Assembly (NCBI GenBank): GCA_964404205.1 | Contig: CAYOJD010000049.1 | Coordinates: 1 to 21,875 of the forward strand | DNA from: CAZWBR01 sp964404205 | GTDB lineage: Bacteria; Bacteroidota; Bacteroidia; Bacteroidales; Prolixibacteraceae | Direction: 5' to 3' | DNA: 21,875 nucleotides | Part shown: one piece after another, positions 1-7,871 of the stretch | Position numbering within the stretch: position 1 is the stretch's first letter | Layout of the letters: each line of letters begins with the position of its first letter | The notes under the pieces: generated by a model | What the model was told of the DNA's origin: nothing | Database searches by the model: none | Seen by the model: only the letters and a program-made list of their open reading frames with translations | Translations under genes and position numbers: made by a program

Positions 1-6
1 CAATAT

Positions 7-39
7 ACACACAAGATACACACAAGATACACATAAGAT
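7..39. repeat. 11-bp tandem repeat, three copies
   Basis: Three head-to-tail copies of an 11-base unit (ACACACAAGAT at 7-17 and 18-28, ACACATAAGAT at 29-39) differ only by a C-to-T change in the third. A degenerate AT-rich continuation runs to about position 61. The array is non-coding and lies at the window edge, so it may extend further left. It is too short and regular to be a CRISPR array. It could be a slippage-prone microsatellite-like tract or part of an upstream promoter. Confidence 0.75.
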
Positions 40-118
40 ACATAAAAAATATATATAAGATATAACGATGATTCGGGCTTGAACAGCAGCAATCACAAAC
101 CGAGAGGAGAATTGTTCC

Positions 119-148
119 GTTTTCAGGCTGATGGTATATCCTGAAAAC
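119..148. repeat. 9-bp perfect inverted repeat, 12-nt loop
   Basis: GTTTTCAGG at 119-127 pairs exactly with CCTGAAAAC at 140-148 around a 12-base loop. There is no T-run on either side, so it is not a typical terminator. The surrounding 62-200 segment shows no convincing gene on either strand. It could be an operator or an RNA hairpin at the end of a gene lying left of the window. Confidence 0.45.
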
Positions 149-200
149 CGGTTGGTACAAAGCGATACCGCATGATTCGACAGGCCTTAAACCATTCGAT

Positions 201-232
201 AAAAAAAAGGGAGCCGAAGCTCCCTTTATATT
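201..232. terminator. Rho-independent terminator of the POT transporter gene
   Basis: An 8-bp stem, AAGGGAGC (207-214) with GCTCCCTT (219-226), closes on a CGAA tetraloop. It is flanked by an A-run on the left (201-208) and a T-rich stretch on the right. Read leftwards it lies 29 bases past the transporter stop codon and ends in a U-run, so it should terminate that gene. It can also work rightwards. Confidence 0.85.
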
Positions 233-254
233 TTCAAACCACAATTTTGTTTGA

Positions 255-1775
255 TTATTTGGCTACCCTTTCGAGCCATTTTATCATAAACAACATGGTA
301 AACATAGAAATGGCACAGGCTACGACAAAAATAATCCAGGTAGCCCAAACCGGAATCGAGTTATAAAATATTACGCCAATAAAGAGCAACTGGTTTCCAA
401 GGGCGGTGGCCGTAAGCCAAAGTCCCTGCATGATACCCTGATATTGCGGCGGAGCCACTTTCGATACAAAAGCAATTCCCAGCGGGCTGATAAACAACTC
501 AGCCACTGTTAAAATCAGGTAAGTACCAATCAGTAAGAAAGGGGTTACGCGCAACTGGTCGGTCAATCCGCCCATGGCTTTTCTTTCGGCAGCCCCGGGT
601 AAACCGAAAGAACCGATTGCCATTACGGCAAAAGCGACAGCTGCAATCCCCATCCCAAAAGCAATCTTTTTCGGAGTAGAGATTTCCATGCCTTTTGATT
701 TAAGCCAACCAAAAAGGGCAATAATGACAGGAGTAAGGAATACGACAAAAAATGGGTTGAATGCCTGAAACACTTCAGCCCCTTCGAGCGTGGTAAACCC
801 AAGGTCTAATTTCAGCAAACGGGTATAATCGTTGGCAAAAAGGGTCAAGGTTTGCCCGTTTTGGTGGAACGAAAACCAGAAGAAGATAACCACGCCAAAA
901 ACGGCCAGCAGGGCATAAATGCGCTGTTTAACCTCTTTGGCATCCATTTGCACGGCATGTGCATCGCCTTTGCTTTTCACTTTGGCAGCCGGATCGGGCA
1001 ACTGGTTTTTAGTTGACACGAAAACCGCCAGCGAGATCAGCATGGCGAAAATGGCAATCGCAAATGAATAGTGATAACCAGTCATAAAAATATTCAGGTA
1101 TTGGCTGGCAAAAGCGGCTAAGTCGGACGAAGTGTTCCCTGCCTGAGTGGCCAGTTCAGAGAAGCGCTGAGCCGCTTCGGGCGATATCGTTCCGTTGATA
1201 TATTCGTTACAAAGTGCCGGGAGGTCTGCATTAAACTGGTAACCGTTGCTGGACACCCACCAGTTGCGCAAACCGACAGCCATCAACGGGGCTACCATTG
1301 CACCAATATTGATAAACATGTAGAAAATCTGAAAACCGGTCTCCCTTTTATCGGAATACTCCTTATTGTCGTACAACTGACCGACTACTGCCTGTAAGTT
1401 GCCTTTAAACAATCCGTTACCGAATGCGATTGAAAATAACCCCAGAAACGTCATGGTCAGGGTCAATGGCATATTTTGAACCGGTGTAGGGGTTGGGATG
1501 GCTAACAGCACATAACCCAGCGACATGAGTACCAAACCGGTCATAATGGTCGATTTGTACTTTTTGGTCCTGTCGGCTATAATCCCTCCCACTAACGCGA
1601 GAACGTAAATCAGGGCATAAAACACCGAGTAGATAATAGCCCCCTCGGAGCCTGCGAAGCCAAATTTATTGTTCAAAAACAACAACAGGATGGCCATCAT
1701 AATGTAGAATCCGAAACGTTCGCCCATATTGGACAACGCCGCTCCAATCAATCCTTTTGGGTGACCTTTTAACAT
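255..1775 (-). CDS. POT/PTR-family proton-dependent oligopeptide transporter
   Basis: Inner-membrane MFS transporter of the POT (PTR2) family, expected to import di- and tripeptides with protons. The 506-residue length and the repeated hydrophobic helices fit the 12-14 helix family. The helix-1 signature lies at residues 16-24, NMGERFGFY, corresponding to the family motif ExxERFxYY. The first glutamate is replaced by asparagine (N16), while E19 and R20 are kept. A loop of about 60 residues (about 160-225) precedes the next helices, and the NPFF motif typical of the POT C-terminal half is present near residue 340. The start is the ATG at 1775, which gives a short basic N-terminus. The gene stands alone on its strand, with a -7-like promoter element 31 bases upstream and a terminator after its stop. 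Substrate range cannot be read from sequence, and the N16 change could alter proton coupling. Family assignment is firm. Confidence 0.93.
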   Translation of the reverse strand: MLKGHPKGLIGAALSNMGERFGFYIMMAILLLFLNNKFGFAGSEGAIIYSVFYALIYVLALVGGIIADRTKKYKSTIMTGLVLMSLGYVLLAIPTPTPVQNMPLTLTMTFLGLFSIAFGNGLFKGNLQAVVGQLYDNKEYSDKRETGFQIFYMFINIGAMVAPLMAVGLRNWWVSSNGYQFNADLPALCNEYINGTISPEAAQRFSELATQAGNTSSDLAAFASQYLNIFMTGYHYSFAIAIFAMLISLAVFVSTKNQLPDPAAKVKSKGDAHAVQMDAKEVKQRIYALLAVFGVVIFFWFSFHQNGQTLTLFANDYTRLLKLDLGFTTLEGAEVFQAFNPFFVVFLTPVIIALFGWLKSKGMEISTPKKIAFGMGIAAVAFAVMAIGSFGLPGAAERKAMGGLTDQLRVTPFLLIGTYLILTVAELFISPLGIAFVSKVAPPQYQGIMQGLWLTATALGNQLLFIGVIFYNSIPVWATWIIFVVACAISMFTMLFMIKWLERVAK

Positions 1776-1806
1776 ATAATTAGCTGTATTAAATTATTTA
1801 TACGGG

Positions 1807-1814
1807 CAAATATA
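1807..1814 (-). promoter_or_regulatory. Candidate -7 promoter element for the POT gene
   Basis: The minus strand reads TATATTTG, a perfect match to the Bacteroidota -7 element TAnnTTTG, 31 bases before the transporter ATG. The closest TTG that could serve as -33 is only 14 bases upstream, shorter than the usual spacing of about 20. The assignment rests mainly on the -7 element. Confidence 0.45.
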
Positions 1815-1947
1815 TACAACTTTTTATTCAATTTCCGATGGGAGATGTATGATTTAAGTCAATCAATCAGCGAAATAGCTATTGCAGGGGATACCAAGAA
1901 TATGGTTTCCGAACAAAATGAAGCATTTGGCTTTAATCGCAACCGGA

Positions 1948-1980
1948 TTGGCACTGCCCGATTAATTTTTCATAAATTTG
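1948..1980 (+). promoter_or_regulatory. Candidate promoter of the nnr gene
   Basis: TTG (1948-1950), 22 bases of spacing, then TAAATTTG (1973-1980), matching the Bacteroidota -33/-7 promoter (TTTG and TAnnTTTG, spacing about 20). It lies 24 bases before the ATG at 2005. The rest of the 1776-2004 intergenic region shows no other structure. Confidence 0.5.
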
Positions 1981-2004
1981 AAATGGAAACCATATTGAGC
2001 AACA

Positions 2005-3570
2005 ATGAAGATTTTTGAAACCCGCCAAATCGCTGAAATCGATGCTTCGACCATGGCTTGTGAGCCTATTTCGGAGGCCGGTTTAATGGAACGCGCCTCG
2101 ATGGTTGTTGCCGATTGGATTATTGCCCGTTTCGCACCCGGCACCATGGTAGCCGTTGTGGCCGGCCCGGGAAACAACGGTGGCGATGCGCTTGTTGTGG
2201 CCCGGTTGCTGGCGCTCTGCTCATGGCCAGTCGACCTCTATATTCCCGAATTGGGACGGACAACCAGTGCCCTTTATCAGCTGAATCTCAAAAAGGTTGA
2301 AACACTTCAGAACATTTCGGTTAAGAAGATAACCGGTAATGACCCGTGGGTCGATTTATCGGATTACGATTTAATTGTCGACGGGCTTTTCGGTTCTGGA
2401 CTGAAACGCCCGCTGGCCGGTTTCGCCGCTCAGGTAGTGCAGTTTATCAATGCTTCGCCGGCGCAGGTTGTATCGATAGATATCCCTTCGGGACTAATGG
2501 GCGAAGAGAGCCGTAACCCAATGGCCGACAATGTAGTGAAAGCCAACTATACCCTTTCATTCCAGTTTCCGAAACTTAGTTTTATGTTTCGGGAGAATGA
2601 TGATTTTGTCGGAAAGTGGGAGATCCTGCCTATAGGGCTCGATACGGCAACAATAGCCCAAACAATAACCCCATGGTTTTTCACCGATGACACTGTAGCC
2701 CGCTCGTTACTTATCGAAAGAAAGAAGTTTGCCCACAAAGGCCATTTCGGACATTCGTTGCTGATAGCCGGCAGCCGGGGCAAAATGGGGGCTGCACTAT
2801 TGGCTGCACGCGCCACACTGAGGGCTGGTGCCGGCCTTTTAACGCTGCATCTGCCACAAAGCGGGGTAGCCATTGTACAAACGGCCCTGCCCGAAGCAAT
2901 GGTCAGCATCGACCCCAACGCCAACTATATTACCGACATCCCCTCGACTGATCCCGATAGCTATCCCGGTTATCGGGCTGTAGGGATTGGGCCCGGGCTG
3001 GGAAAATCGGAGGCCACGGCAGCCACCTTTTTTGGCCTGTTGAAACGGTGCGGGGCACAGTTGGTTTTCGATGCCGACGCATTGAATATTTTGGCTGAAC
3101 ATCCCGACTGGCTTGAATTTCTTCAACCCAACGATATCCTGACCCCTCACCCGACGGAATTTGAACGGTTGACCGGCCAAAAAGCGGCTACCGATTTGGA
3201 GCGGTTGCAGCAAGCCATTGCTTTCGCGCAGCGCTACCGGGTGATAGTGGTATTGAAAGGGGCCCATACAGCCGTCGTTTCGCCCGATGGCGAAACATGG
3301 TTCAACAGCACCGGTAATCCGGGAATGGCAACGGCAGGCAGTGGCGATGTGCTGACCGGGATTCTGCTCTCGCTGCTTTCGCAGGGCTATCCACCTAAAG
3401 ATGCCGCCCGGCTGGGTGTGTACCTGCACGGACTTTCGGCCGACCTTTGGGTCGAAGAAAACTCGGTCGAAGCACTGATGGCCGGCGACATTGCCGATAA
3501 TCTTGGCAAAGCTTTTGCACACCTGAAAAGAAAGATGTTTGGAAAAGCCGAAAAAAACCGTCAATTTTGA
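2005..3570 (+). CDS. nnr: Bifunctional NAD(P)H-hydrate epimerase / ADP-dependent NAD(P)H-hydrate dehydratase
   Basis: Cytosolic repair enzyme. The N-terminal YjeF_N domain epimerises R- and S-NAD(P)HX, and the C-terminal ribokinase-like domain dehydrates S-NAD(P)HX back to NAD(P)H using ADP. The 521 residues match the fused bacterial form (NnrE plus NnrD, E. coli YjeF). Visible motifs are GPGNNGGD at residues 54-61 and the VDGLFGSGL segment near 127 in the epimerase half. The dehydratase half shows the HKGHFGHSLLIAGS entry near 243, GIGPGLG, TPHPTEFERLTG and the AGSGDVLTG loop, with the expected catalytic aspartate at D448. The start is the ATG at 2005, just downstream of a promoter match. 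DUF4831 follows 73 bases later on the same strand with no terminator between, so they may be co-transcribed. Nothing appears damaged. Confidence 0.95.
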   Translation: MKIFETRQIAEIDASTMACEPISEAGLMERASMVVADWIIARFAPGTMVAVVAGPGNNGGDALVVARLLALCSWPVDLYIPELGRTTSALYQLNLKKVETLQNISVKKITGNDPWVDLSDYDLIVDGLFGSGLKRPLAGFAAQVVQFINASPAQVVSIDIPSGLMGEESRNPMADNVVKANYTLSFQFPKLSFMFRENDDFVGKWEILPIGLDTATIAQTITPWFFTDDTVARSLLIERKKFAHKGHFGHSLLIAGSRGKMGAALLAARATLRAGAGLLTLHLPQSGVAIVQTALPEAMVSIDPNANYITDIPSTDPDSYPGYRAVGIGPGLGKSEATAATFFGLLKRCGAQLVFDADALNILAEHPDWLEFLQPNDILTPHPTEFERLTGQKAATDLERLQQAIAFAQRYRVIVVLKGAHTAVVSPDGETWFNSTGNPGMATAGSGDVLTGILLSLLSQGYPPKDAARLGVYLHGLSADLWVEENSVEALMAGDIADNLGKAFAHLKRKMFGKAEKNRQF

Positions 3571-3605
3571 GTTCGCTATTCTAAACTGTCCCGATTATTG
3601 ATAAG

Positions 3606-3629
3606 CCGGTAACAAAAATTTCCGGTAAC
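3606..3629. repeat. 8-bp direct repeat upstream of the DUF4831 gene
   Basis: CCGGTAAC occurs at 3606-3613 and again at 3622-3629, a 16-base period, directly upstream of the ATG at 3644. It could be an operator or a chance duplication, and nothing else supports a role. Confidence 0.3.
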
Positions 3630-3643
3630 GTTCAATTTAAAAA

Positions 3644-4765
3644 ATGATAACAATGAGATTCATTACACTATTCGTTATGATTGCGGCATTGACTTTCCCA
3701 TCGGTAGCCCAAACTTCGAAAAATGATAAAAAGAAGACAGCAAACGAGTTGGGAGTTGTAGCCGGAGGAGTTATTTATTCGCTTCCCCGTACCGGCATTC
3801 GAATCACGGTAGAGGTCGAGCAGGAAAAATACTTCCGAGGCCCTTATGCCGATTATGCCCAAAAATATTTGGGAATCAAAGGTTCCTCGGCGACCGATTA
3901 CGACAACTGGAGCTTTACAGGGGTGAAAATGGAGACCTTTGGCGAACCCGACCCAACGGAAGTGTACAAAGCCAGTGGTTCGGTCGCTTCACTTTTAAGC
4001 CTGACCGAAAGCGGTATCCTGGCCGGTATCAACAGCGAAGTAAAAACAGGCAGCGAAAAAGTTTATACCTCAGATTTTACGCCCAAGCTGAAGGTCCCGC
4101 TACAGGTTTGGGACGACGTTTCGATGCATTCGTTCCTGGCCGAGAAAGATTCAATCGTTCAGGCCGGCACCAAGTTCAAATCGTTCGAAGAGAAAGCAGC
4201 CGAAGCCGCCAAAGACATTCTGAAGTTGAGAAAACGCAAGGCACTCGCGCTGGCCGCCAACTACGATAAACTTCCGCCGGATGGCGATGCCTACAAGGTA
4301 ATGGTCAAAGAACTCGATAACATCATCGAAAATTACGTGGCCCTTTTTACAGGGAAAACGTTCAAGGCCAAATACAGCTATACTTTCGAGGTGGTTCCGC
4401 AGGGCAAAGGGAGCAATGCCGTGGTCGCATTCCGTTTTTCGCCATCGGCAGGTGTACTTCCAGAGAACAATGTATCGGGCAAGCCCATTATGCTCGAACT
4501 CGAACCCCTGGATGGAATCAACCAGAAAGCCGGCCAACTGGCGATACCGGCAGCCGGAGAAACCCATACGAAAGGGGTTAACTATCGTGTACCCGGTTTT
4601 GCCAACGTAAGGTTGCTCAATGGCAGCGAAGTGATAGCTCAATCGCGTTTCGCGCTTGGGCAGCTGGGCAGCGTTACCCCAATCCCCGATGGACTGTTGA
4701 ATGGTGATTATACGATTGAATTTCACCCCACAACAGGCGCCATCAAAAATATTATGACCTACTGA
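3644..4765 (+). CDS. DUF4831 family exported protein of unknown function
   Basis: A 373-residue protein of the Bacteroidota DUF4831 family, recognised by its LGVVAGGVIYSLPRTGI opening and the following PYADYAQKYLGI segment. No biochemical role is known to me. Residues 1 to about 22 form a signal peptide (MRF, hydrophobic core, then SVAQ), so the mature protein is probably periplasmic. No lipobox cysteine is seen. The middle contains a charged helical stretch (about 180-240, rich in K, E and A). Two in-frame starts exist, the ATG at 3644 and another at 3653; the second gives MRFITLF, an equally good signal peptide. A strong terminator follows the stop, so the nnr-DUF4831 pair is a closed unit. 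The link to nnr is by position only. Confidence 0.8.
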   Translation: MITMRFITLFVMIAALTFPSVAQTSKNDKKKTANELGVVAGGVIYSLPRTGIRITVEVEQEKYFRGPYADYAQKYLGIKGSSATDYDNWSFTGVKMETFGEPDPTEVYKASGSVASLLSLTESGILAGINSEVKTGSEKVYTSDFTPKLKVPLQVWDDVSMHSFLAEKDSIVQAGTKFKSFEEKAAEAAKDILKLRKRKALALAANYDKLPPDGDAYKVMVKELDNIIENYVALFTGKTFKAKYSYTFEVVPQGKGSNAVVAFRFSPSAGVLPENNVSGKPIMLELEPLDGINQKAGQLAIPAAGETHTKGVNYRVPGFANVRLLNGSEVIAQSRFALGQLGSVTPIPDGLLNGDYTIEFHPTTGAIKNIMTY

Positions 4766-4783
4766 CAAGTATCGACCATAAGT

Positions 4784-4818
4784 AAGAAAGAGCAGAAGAA
4801 TTTTTGCTCTTTCTTTTT
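4784..4818 (+). terminator. Rho-independent terminator after DUF4831
   Basis: AAGAAAGAGCA (4784-4794) pairs perfectly with TGCTCTTTCTT (4805-4815) across a 10-base loop and runs into further T residues (to 4818). It lies 19 bases past the DUF4831 stop. It separates that gene from the transporter gene starting at 4938. Confidence 0.85.
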
Positions 4819-4937
4819 GACCTGAAACCAAAGATTCATCAAAATAATAAATGATACCGGCCAATTATCCATAATCGGTTTATTAACTTTTGATTATCTT
4901 GCAGCCTATTTTTTTAACACTAAAAACAACACAAATT

Positions 4938-6326
4938 ATGACTGAGGCAATCAGAAAATCATTGAGAGATTCAAAAACTGCCCGTTGGTTGGCGCTTGCC
5001 GTAGTGGCTTTTACCATGTTGACCGGGTATTTTCTTACAGACGTAATGGCTCCGCTAAAAGGGTTGCTGGAAGGTCATATGGGCTGGGACAGCTCCGATT
5101 TTGGGTTCTTCAACAGTGCTTATGGTTGGTTCAATGTCTTTTTGCTGATGTTGATTATCGGTGGTGTCATTCTGGATAAGATGGGGGTACGGTTCACCGG
5201 ATTAATGGCTACGATGATAATGGTTGCCGGTACCGCATTAAAATATTGGGCCGTTTCGACCCACTCGTTGGATGGTGTAGTCTGGAATTTTATTCTATTT
5301 GATGTTAAAGCCCAGGTATTTATGGCATCGCTGGGTTTTGCCATTTTTGCCGTTGGGATTGAGGTTACCGGTATTACCGTTTCCAAAATCATTGTCAAAT
5401 GGTTCAAAGGGAAAGAGCTGGCCTTAGCCATGGGGCTGGAGATGGCTACAGCCCGTTTGGGAACGGCATTGGCACTATCGACATCGGTACCGCTTGCCAA
5501 GGCGTTTGGAATGGTTAGCATTTCGAGGCCGATTCTGGTCTGTCTGATTATGTTGATTATTGGCTTCCTCTCTTTCGTCGTTTATGTTTTCATGGATAAA
5601 AAATTGGACGAGTCGGAAGCCGAAGAGGAAAAAAGCGAAGAAGAAGCGTTCAAAATATCTGATATTTTTTCCATCATCACCAACAAAGGATGGTGGTACA
5701 TTGCCATTCTTTGTGTTCTGTTCTACTCGGCAGTATTCCCGTTCCTGAAATATGCCGCCGACCTGATGGTCAACAAATTTGGCGTGGATGAGTCGCTGGC
5801 CGGGACAATACCGGCCATGCTGCCTTTCGGTACGATTCTTCTTACCCCATTCTTCGGCAGTCTTTACGACCGTAAGGGCAAAGGGGCAACCATTATGATT
5901 ATTGGTGCAGCCTTGCTGATTTTTGTACATACCATGTTCTCGATACCTTTCCTCAACCACTGGCTGATTTCGATTGTGTTAATCCTGATTCTCGGTATCG
6001 GCTTCTCGCTGGTCCCTTCGGCGATGTGGCCATCGGTTCCAAAAATTATTCCCGAAAGACAGTTGGGTACCGCTTATGCGTTGATATTCTGGGTCCAGAA
6101 CTGGGGATTGATGGGCGTACCGGCATTGATTGGATGGGTGCTGAACAAGTATTGTATCACGGGGCAAACTGTTCGCGACGGACTAACCGTGAATACATAC
6201 GATTATACTTTCCCGATGCTTATTTTCACCGGATTCGGCCTGCTCGCCATGTTGTTTGCCGTTCTGCTAAAAATGGAGGACAAAAAGAAAGGATATGGTT
6301 TGGAGTTACCAAACATTACAAAATAG
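4938..6326 (+). CDS. MFS transporter resembling MFSD1 (putative dipeptide transporter)
   Basis: A 462-residue, 12-helix major facilitator protein. The first half contains the GWDSSDFGFFNSAYGWFNV segment followed by GGVILDKMGVRFTG (the loop 2-3 motif A position). An acidic central loop of roughly 30 residues (DESEAEEEKSEEE) divides the halves. The second half contains GSLYDRKGKG and WPSVPKIIPERQLGTAYA followed by VQNWGLMGVPALIGWV. From memory these segments resemble animal MFSD1, a lysosomal dipeptide transporter, more than sugar or drug MFS families; this is recognition, not a computed alignment. The ATG at 4938 is preferred to an in-frame TTG at 4890, because it gives a normal short cytosolic N-terminus. 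PepD begins 26 bases after the stop, suggesting an operon for dipeptide import and hydrolysis. MFS membership is certain; the substrate is inferred. Confidence 0.85.
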   Translation: MTEAIRKSLRDSKTARWLALAVVAFTMLTGYFLTDVMAPLKGLLEGHMGWDSSDFGFFNSAYGWFNVFLLMLIIGGVILDKMGVRFTGLMATMIMVAGTALKYWAVSTHSLDGVVWNFILFDVKAQVFMASLGFAIFAVGIEVTGITVSKIIVKWFKGKELALAMGLEMATARLGTALALSTSVPLAKAFGMVSISRPILVCLIMLIIGFLSFVVYVFMDKKLDESEAEEEKSEEEAFKISDIFSIITNKGWWYIAILCVLFYSAVFPFLKYAADLMVNKFGVDESLAGTIPAMLPFGTILLTPFFGSLYDRKGKGATIMIIGAALLIFVHTMFSIPFLNHWLISIVLILILGIGFSLVPSAMWPSVPKIIPERQLGTAYALIFWVQNWGLMGVPALIGWVLNKYCITGQTVRDGLTVNTYDYTFPMLIFTGFGLLAMLFAVLLKMEDKKKGYGLELPNITK

Positions 6327-6352
6327 TATTATTGATTAACTATTAACCCGTT

Positions 6353-7813
6353 ATGAGTAAAGAAATTATCAATCTGGAACCGAAGGCAGTGTGGGGCTAC
6401 TTTTATCAGTTGACCCAGGTGCCGCGTCCTTCGAAAAAGGAGGAGAAGATTCAGGATTTCATGATGGCTTTCGGTAAAAGCCTTGGCTTGCCTACTGAAA
6501 AAGATGCTGTCGGCAATATCATCATCCGCAAACCGGCTACACCGGGGATGGAAAACCGGAAAGGGATTATTTTGCAGGGGCACCTCGACATGGTTCCGCA
6601 AAAAAATAATGCCACCGTGCATGATTTCGGGAAAGATCCTATCGATGCCTGGATCGATGGCGAATGGGTTAAGGCCAAAGGAACCACACTTGGGGCCGAT
6701 AACGGCATAGGTGTTGCAGCGGCAATGGCTGTGCTGGCTTCGAAAGAGCTGGTCCACGGACCGGTAGAAGCCCTCTTTACCTGCGACGAAGAAACCGGGA
6801 TGACAGGGGCTAACGGTTTGCAGCCGGGATGGCTCAAGGGCGATATCCTGCTGAATATGGACTCGGAAGACGAAGGCGAGCTTTACGTCGGTTGTGCAGG
6901 CGGTGTGAATGGCACTGCCGAGTTCGAATACGATGAAGTAATCGTTCCGGCCGGGATGGTTCCTTTCAAAGTATACCTGACTGGTTTAAAAGGAGGCCAT
7001 TCAGGTCTTGATATTATTTTGGGACGTGGGAATGCCAATATTTTGCTGGCCCGTTTTCTGAAATATGCGGTTCGCGAACTGGATGTCCGTTTGGCAGAAA
7101 TCAATGGCGGGGGTATGCGCAATGCCATTCCGCGTGAAGCTTATGCCATTGTAGCAGTTCCCGAGGAAAATGTTGCCGATTTCAAAGTGGCTGTCAGCCA
7201 ATATGAATCTATCTATAAGGCCGAGTTATCGCTGGTTGAACCGGGATTGAGTTTTACCACCGAAGCCACAGAGATGCCCAAATCGCTTATCGAAGAGATA
7301 GTACAGGACGACCTTATTGACGCGGTAAACGCTTGTCCCAACGGGGTTATCCGCATGAGCGACAGCATGCCCGGCCTGGTGGAGACCTCGACCAATTTGG
7401 CTACCGTAAAATCGGAGAATGGCGTAATAATGGTAAAATGCCTGTTGCGCAGCTCGGTCGATTCAGCCAAAGACGATTTGGCCGAACGTATCGACAGCGT
7501 ATTTACGCTGGCAGGCGCAACGGTAATTTTCGACGGTGCCTATCCGGGTTGGAAACCCAATATGGATTCGGCTATCCTGAAAGAGATGAAAGCCATTTAC
7601 GAAAATAAATTTGGCAAAGTGCCCGAAGTAAAGGCTATTCATGCCGGACTGGAGTGTGGCATCCTGGGTGGCGCTTACCCGCACTGGGATATGATTTCAT
7701 TTGGGCCAACCATGCGTTTCCCGCATTCGCCCGATGAAAAGGTATTGATTCCTACCGTAGAGAAATTCTGGGATTTCCTTACCGAGACATTGAAAAATGC
7801 GCCGGTAAAATAA
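6353..7813 (+). CDS. pepD: Aminoacyl-histidine dipeptidase (M20/M28 clan, PepD)
   Basis: Cytosolic dizinc dipeptidase of the PepD (Xaa-His dipeptidase, peptidase D) family, which splits carnosine-type and a broad range of other dipeptides. The 486 residues match the family length. Metal and catalytic residues are visible in order: H77 and D79 in GHLDM, D116 in LGADNGIG, the E146-E147 pair in CDEETGMTGA, D170 in NMDSEDEG, and H458 in RFPHSPDE. The lid domain lies between about residues 187 and 400 and includes GGHSGLD. HAGLECG near 430 is the usual C-terminal signature. The gene is probably cotranscribed with the preceding MFS transporter (26-base gap) and ends in a hairpin terminator shared with the convergent histidine kinase gene. 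All key residues are present, so it should be active. Confidence 0.96.
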   Translation: MSKEIINLEPKAVWGYFYQLTQVPRPSKKEEKIQDFMMAFGKSLGLPTEKDAVGNIIIRKPATPGMENRKGIILQGHLDMVPQKNNATVHDFGKDPIDAWIDGEWVKAKGTTLGADNGIGVAAAMAVLASKELVHGPVEALFTCDEETGMTGANGLQPGWLKGDILLNMDSEDEGELYVGCAGGVNGTAEFEYDEVIVPAGMVPFKVYLTGLKGGHSGLDIILGRGNANILLARFLKYAVRELDVRLAEINGGGMRNAIPREAYAIVAVPEENVADFKVAVSQYESIYKAELSLVEPGLSFTTEATEMPKSLIEEIVQDDLIDAVNACPNGVIRMSDSMPGLVETSTNLATVKSENGVIMVKCLLRSSVDSAKDDLAERIDSVFTLAGATVIFDGAYPGWKPNMDSAILKEMKAIYENKFGKVPEVKAIHAGLECGILGGAYPHWDMISFGPTMRFPHSPDEKVLIPTVEKFWDFLTETLKNAPVK

Positions 7814-7830
7814 TTTGGAAGTGGTCATAA

Positions 7831-7871
7831 AAAAAATCCCGAAAGGCATTCCTGCTTTTCGGGACTTTTTT
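7831..7871. terminator. Bidirectional terminator between pepD and the histidine kinase gene
   Basis: TCCCGAAA (7837-7844) pairs with TTTCGGGA (7857-7864) around a 12-base loop. An A-run lies on the left (7829-7836) and a T-run on the right (7866-7871), so it can stop transcription from both convergent genes. The right T-run overlaps the end of the histidine kinase gene. Confidence 0.85.

Noticed and set aside
1..61. CRISPR array
   Set aside because: The units are 11 bases, contiguous and without spacers, and no cas gene is present.
2839..3564. 241-codon open frame on the minus strand
   Set aside because: It is antisense to the dehydratase half of nnr, has no family signature, and the plus-strand gene is unambiguous.
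4151..4864. 237-codon open frame on the minus strand
   Set aside because: It runs antisense through the DUF4831 gene and its terminator, with no recognisable domain.
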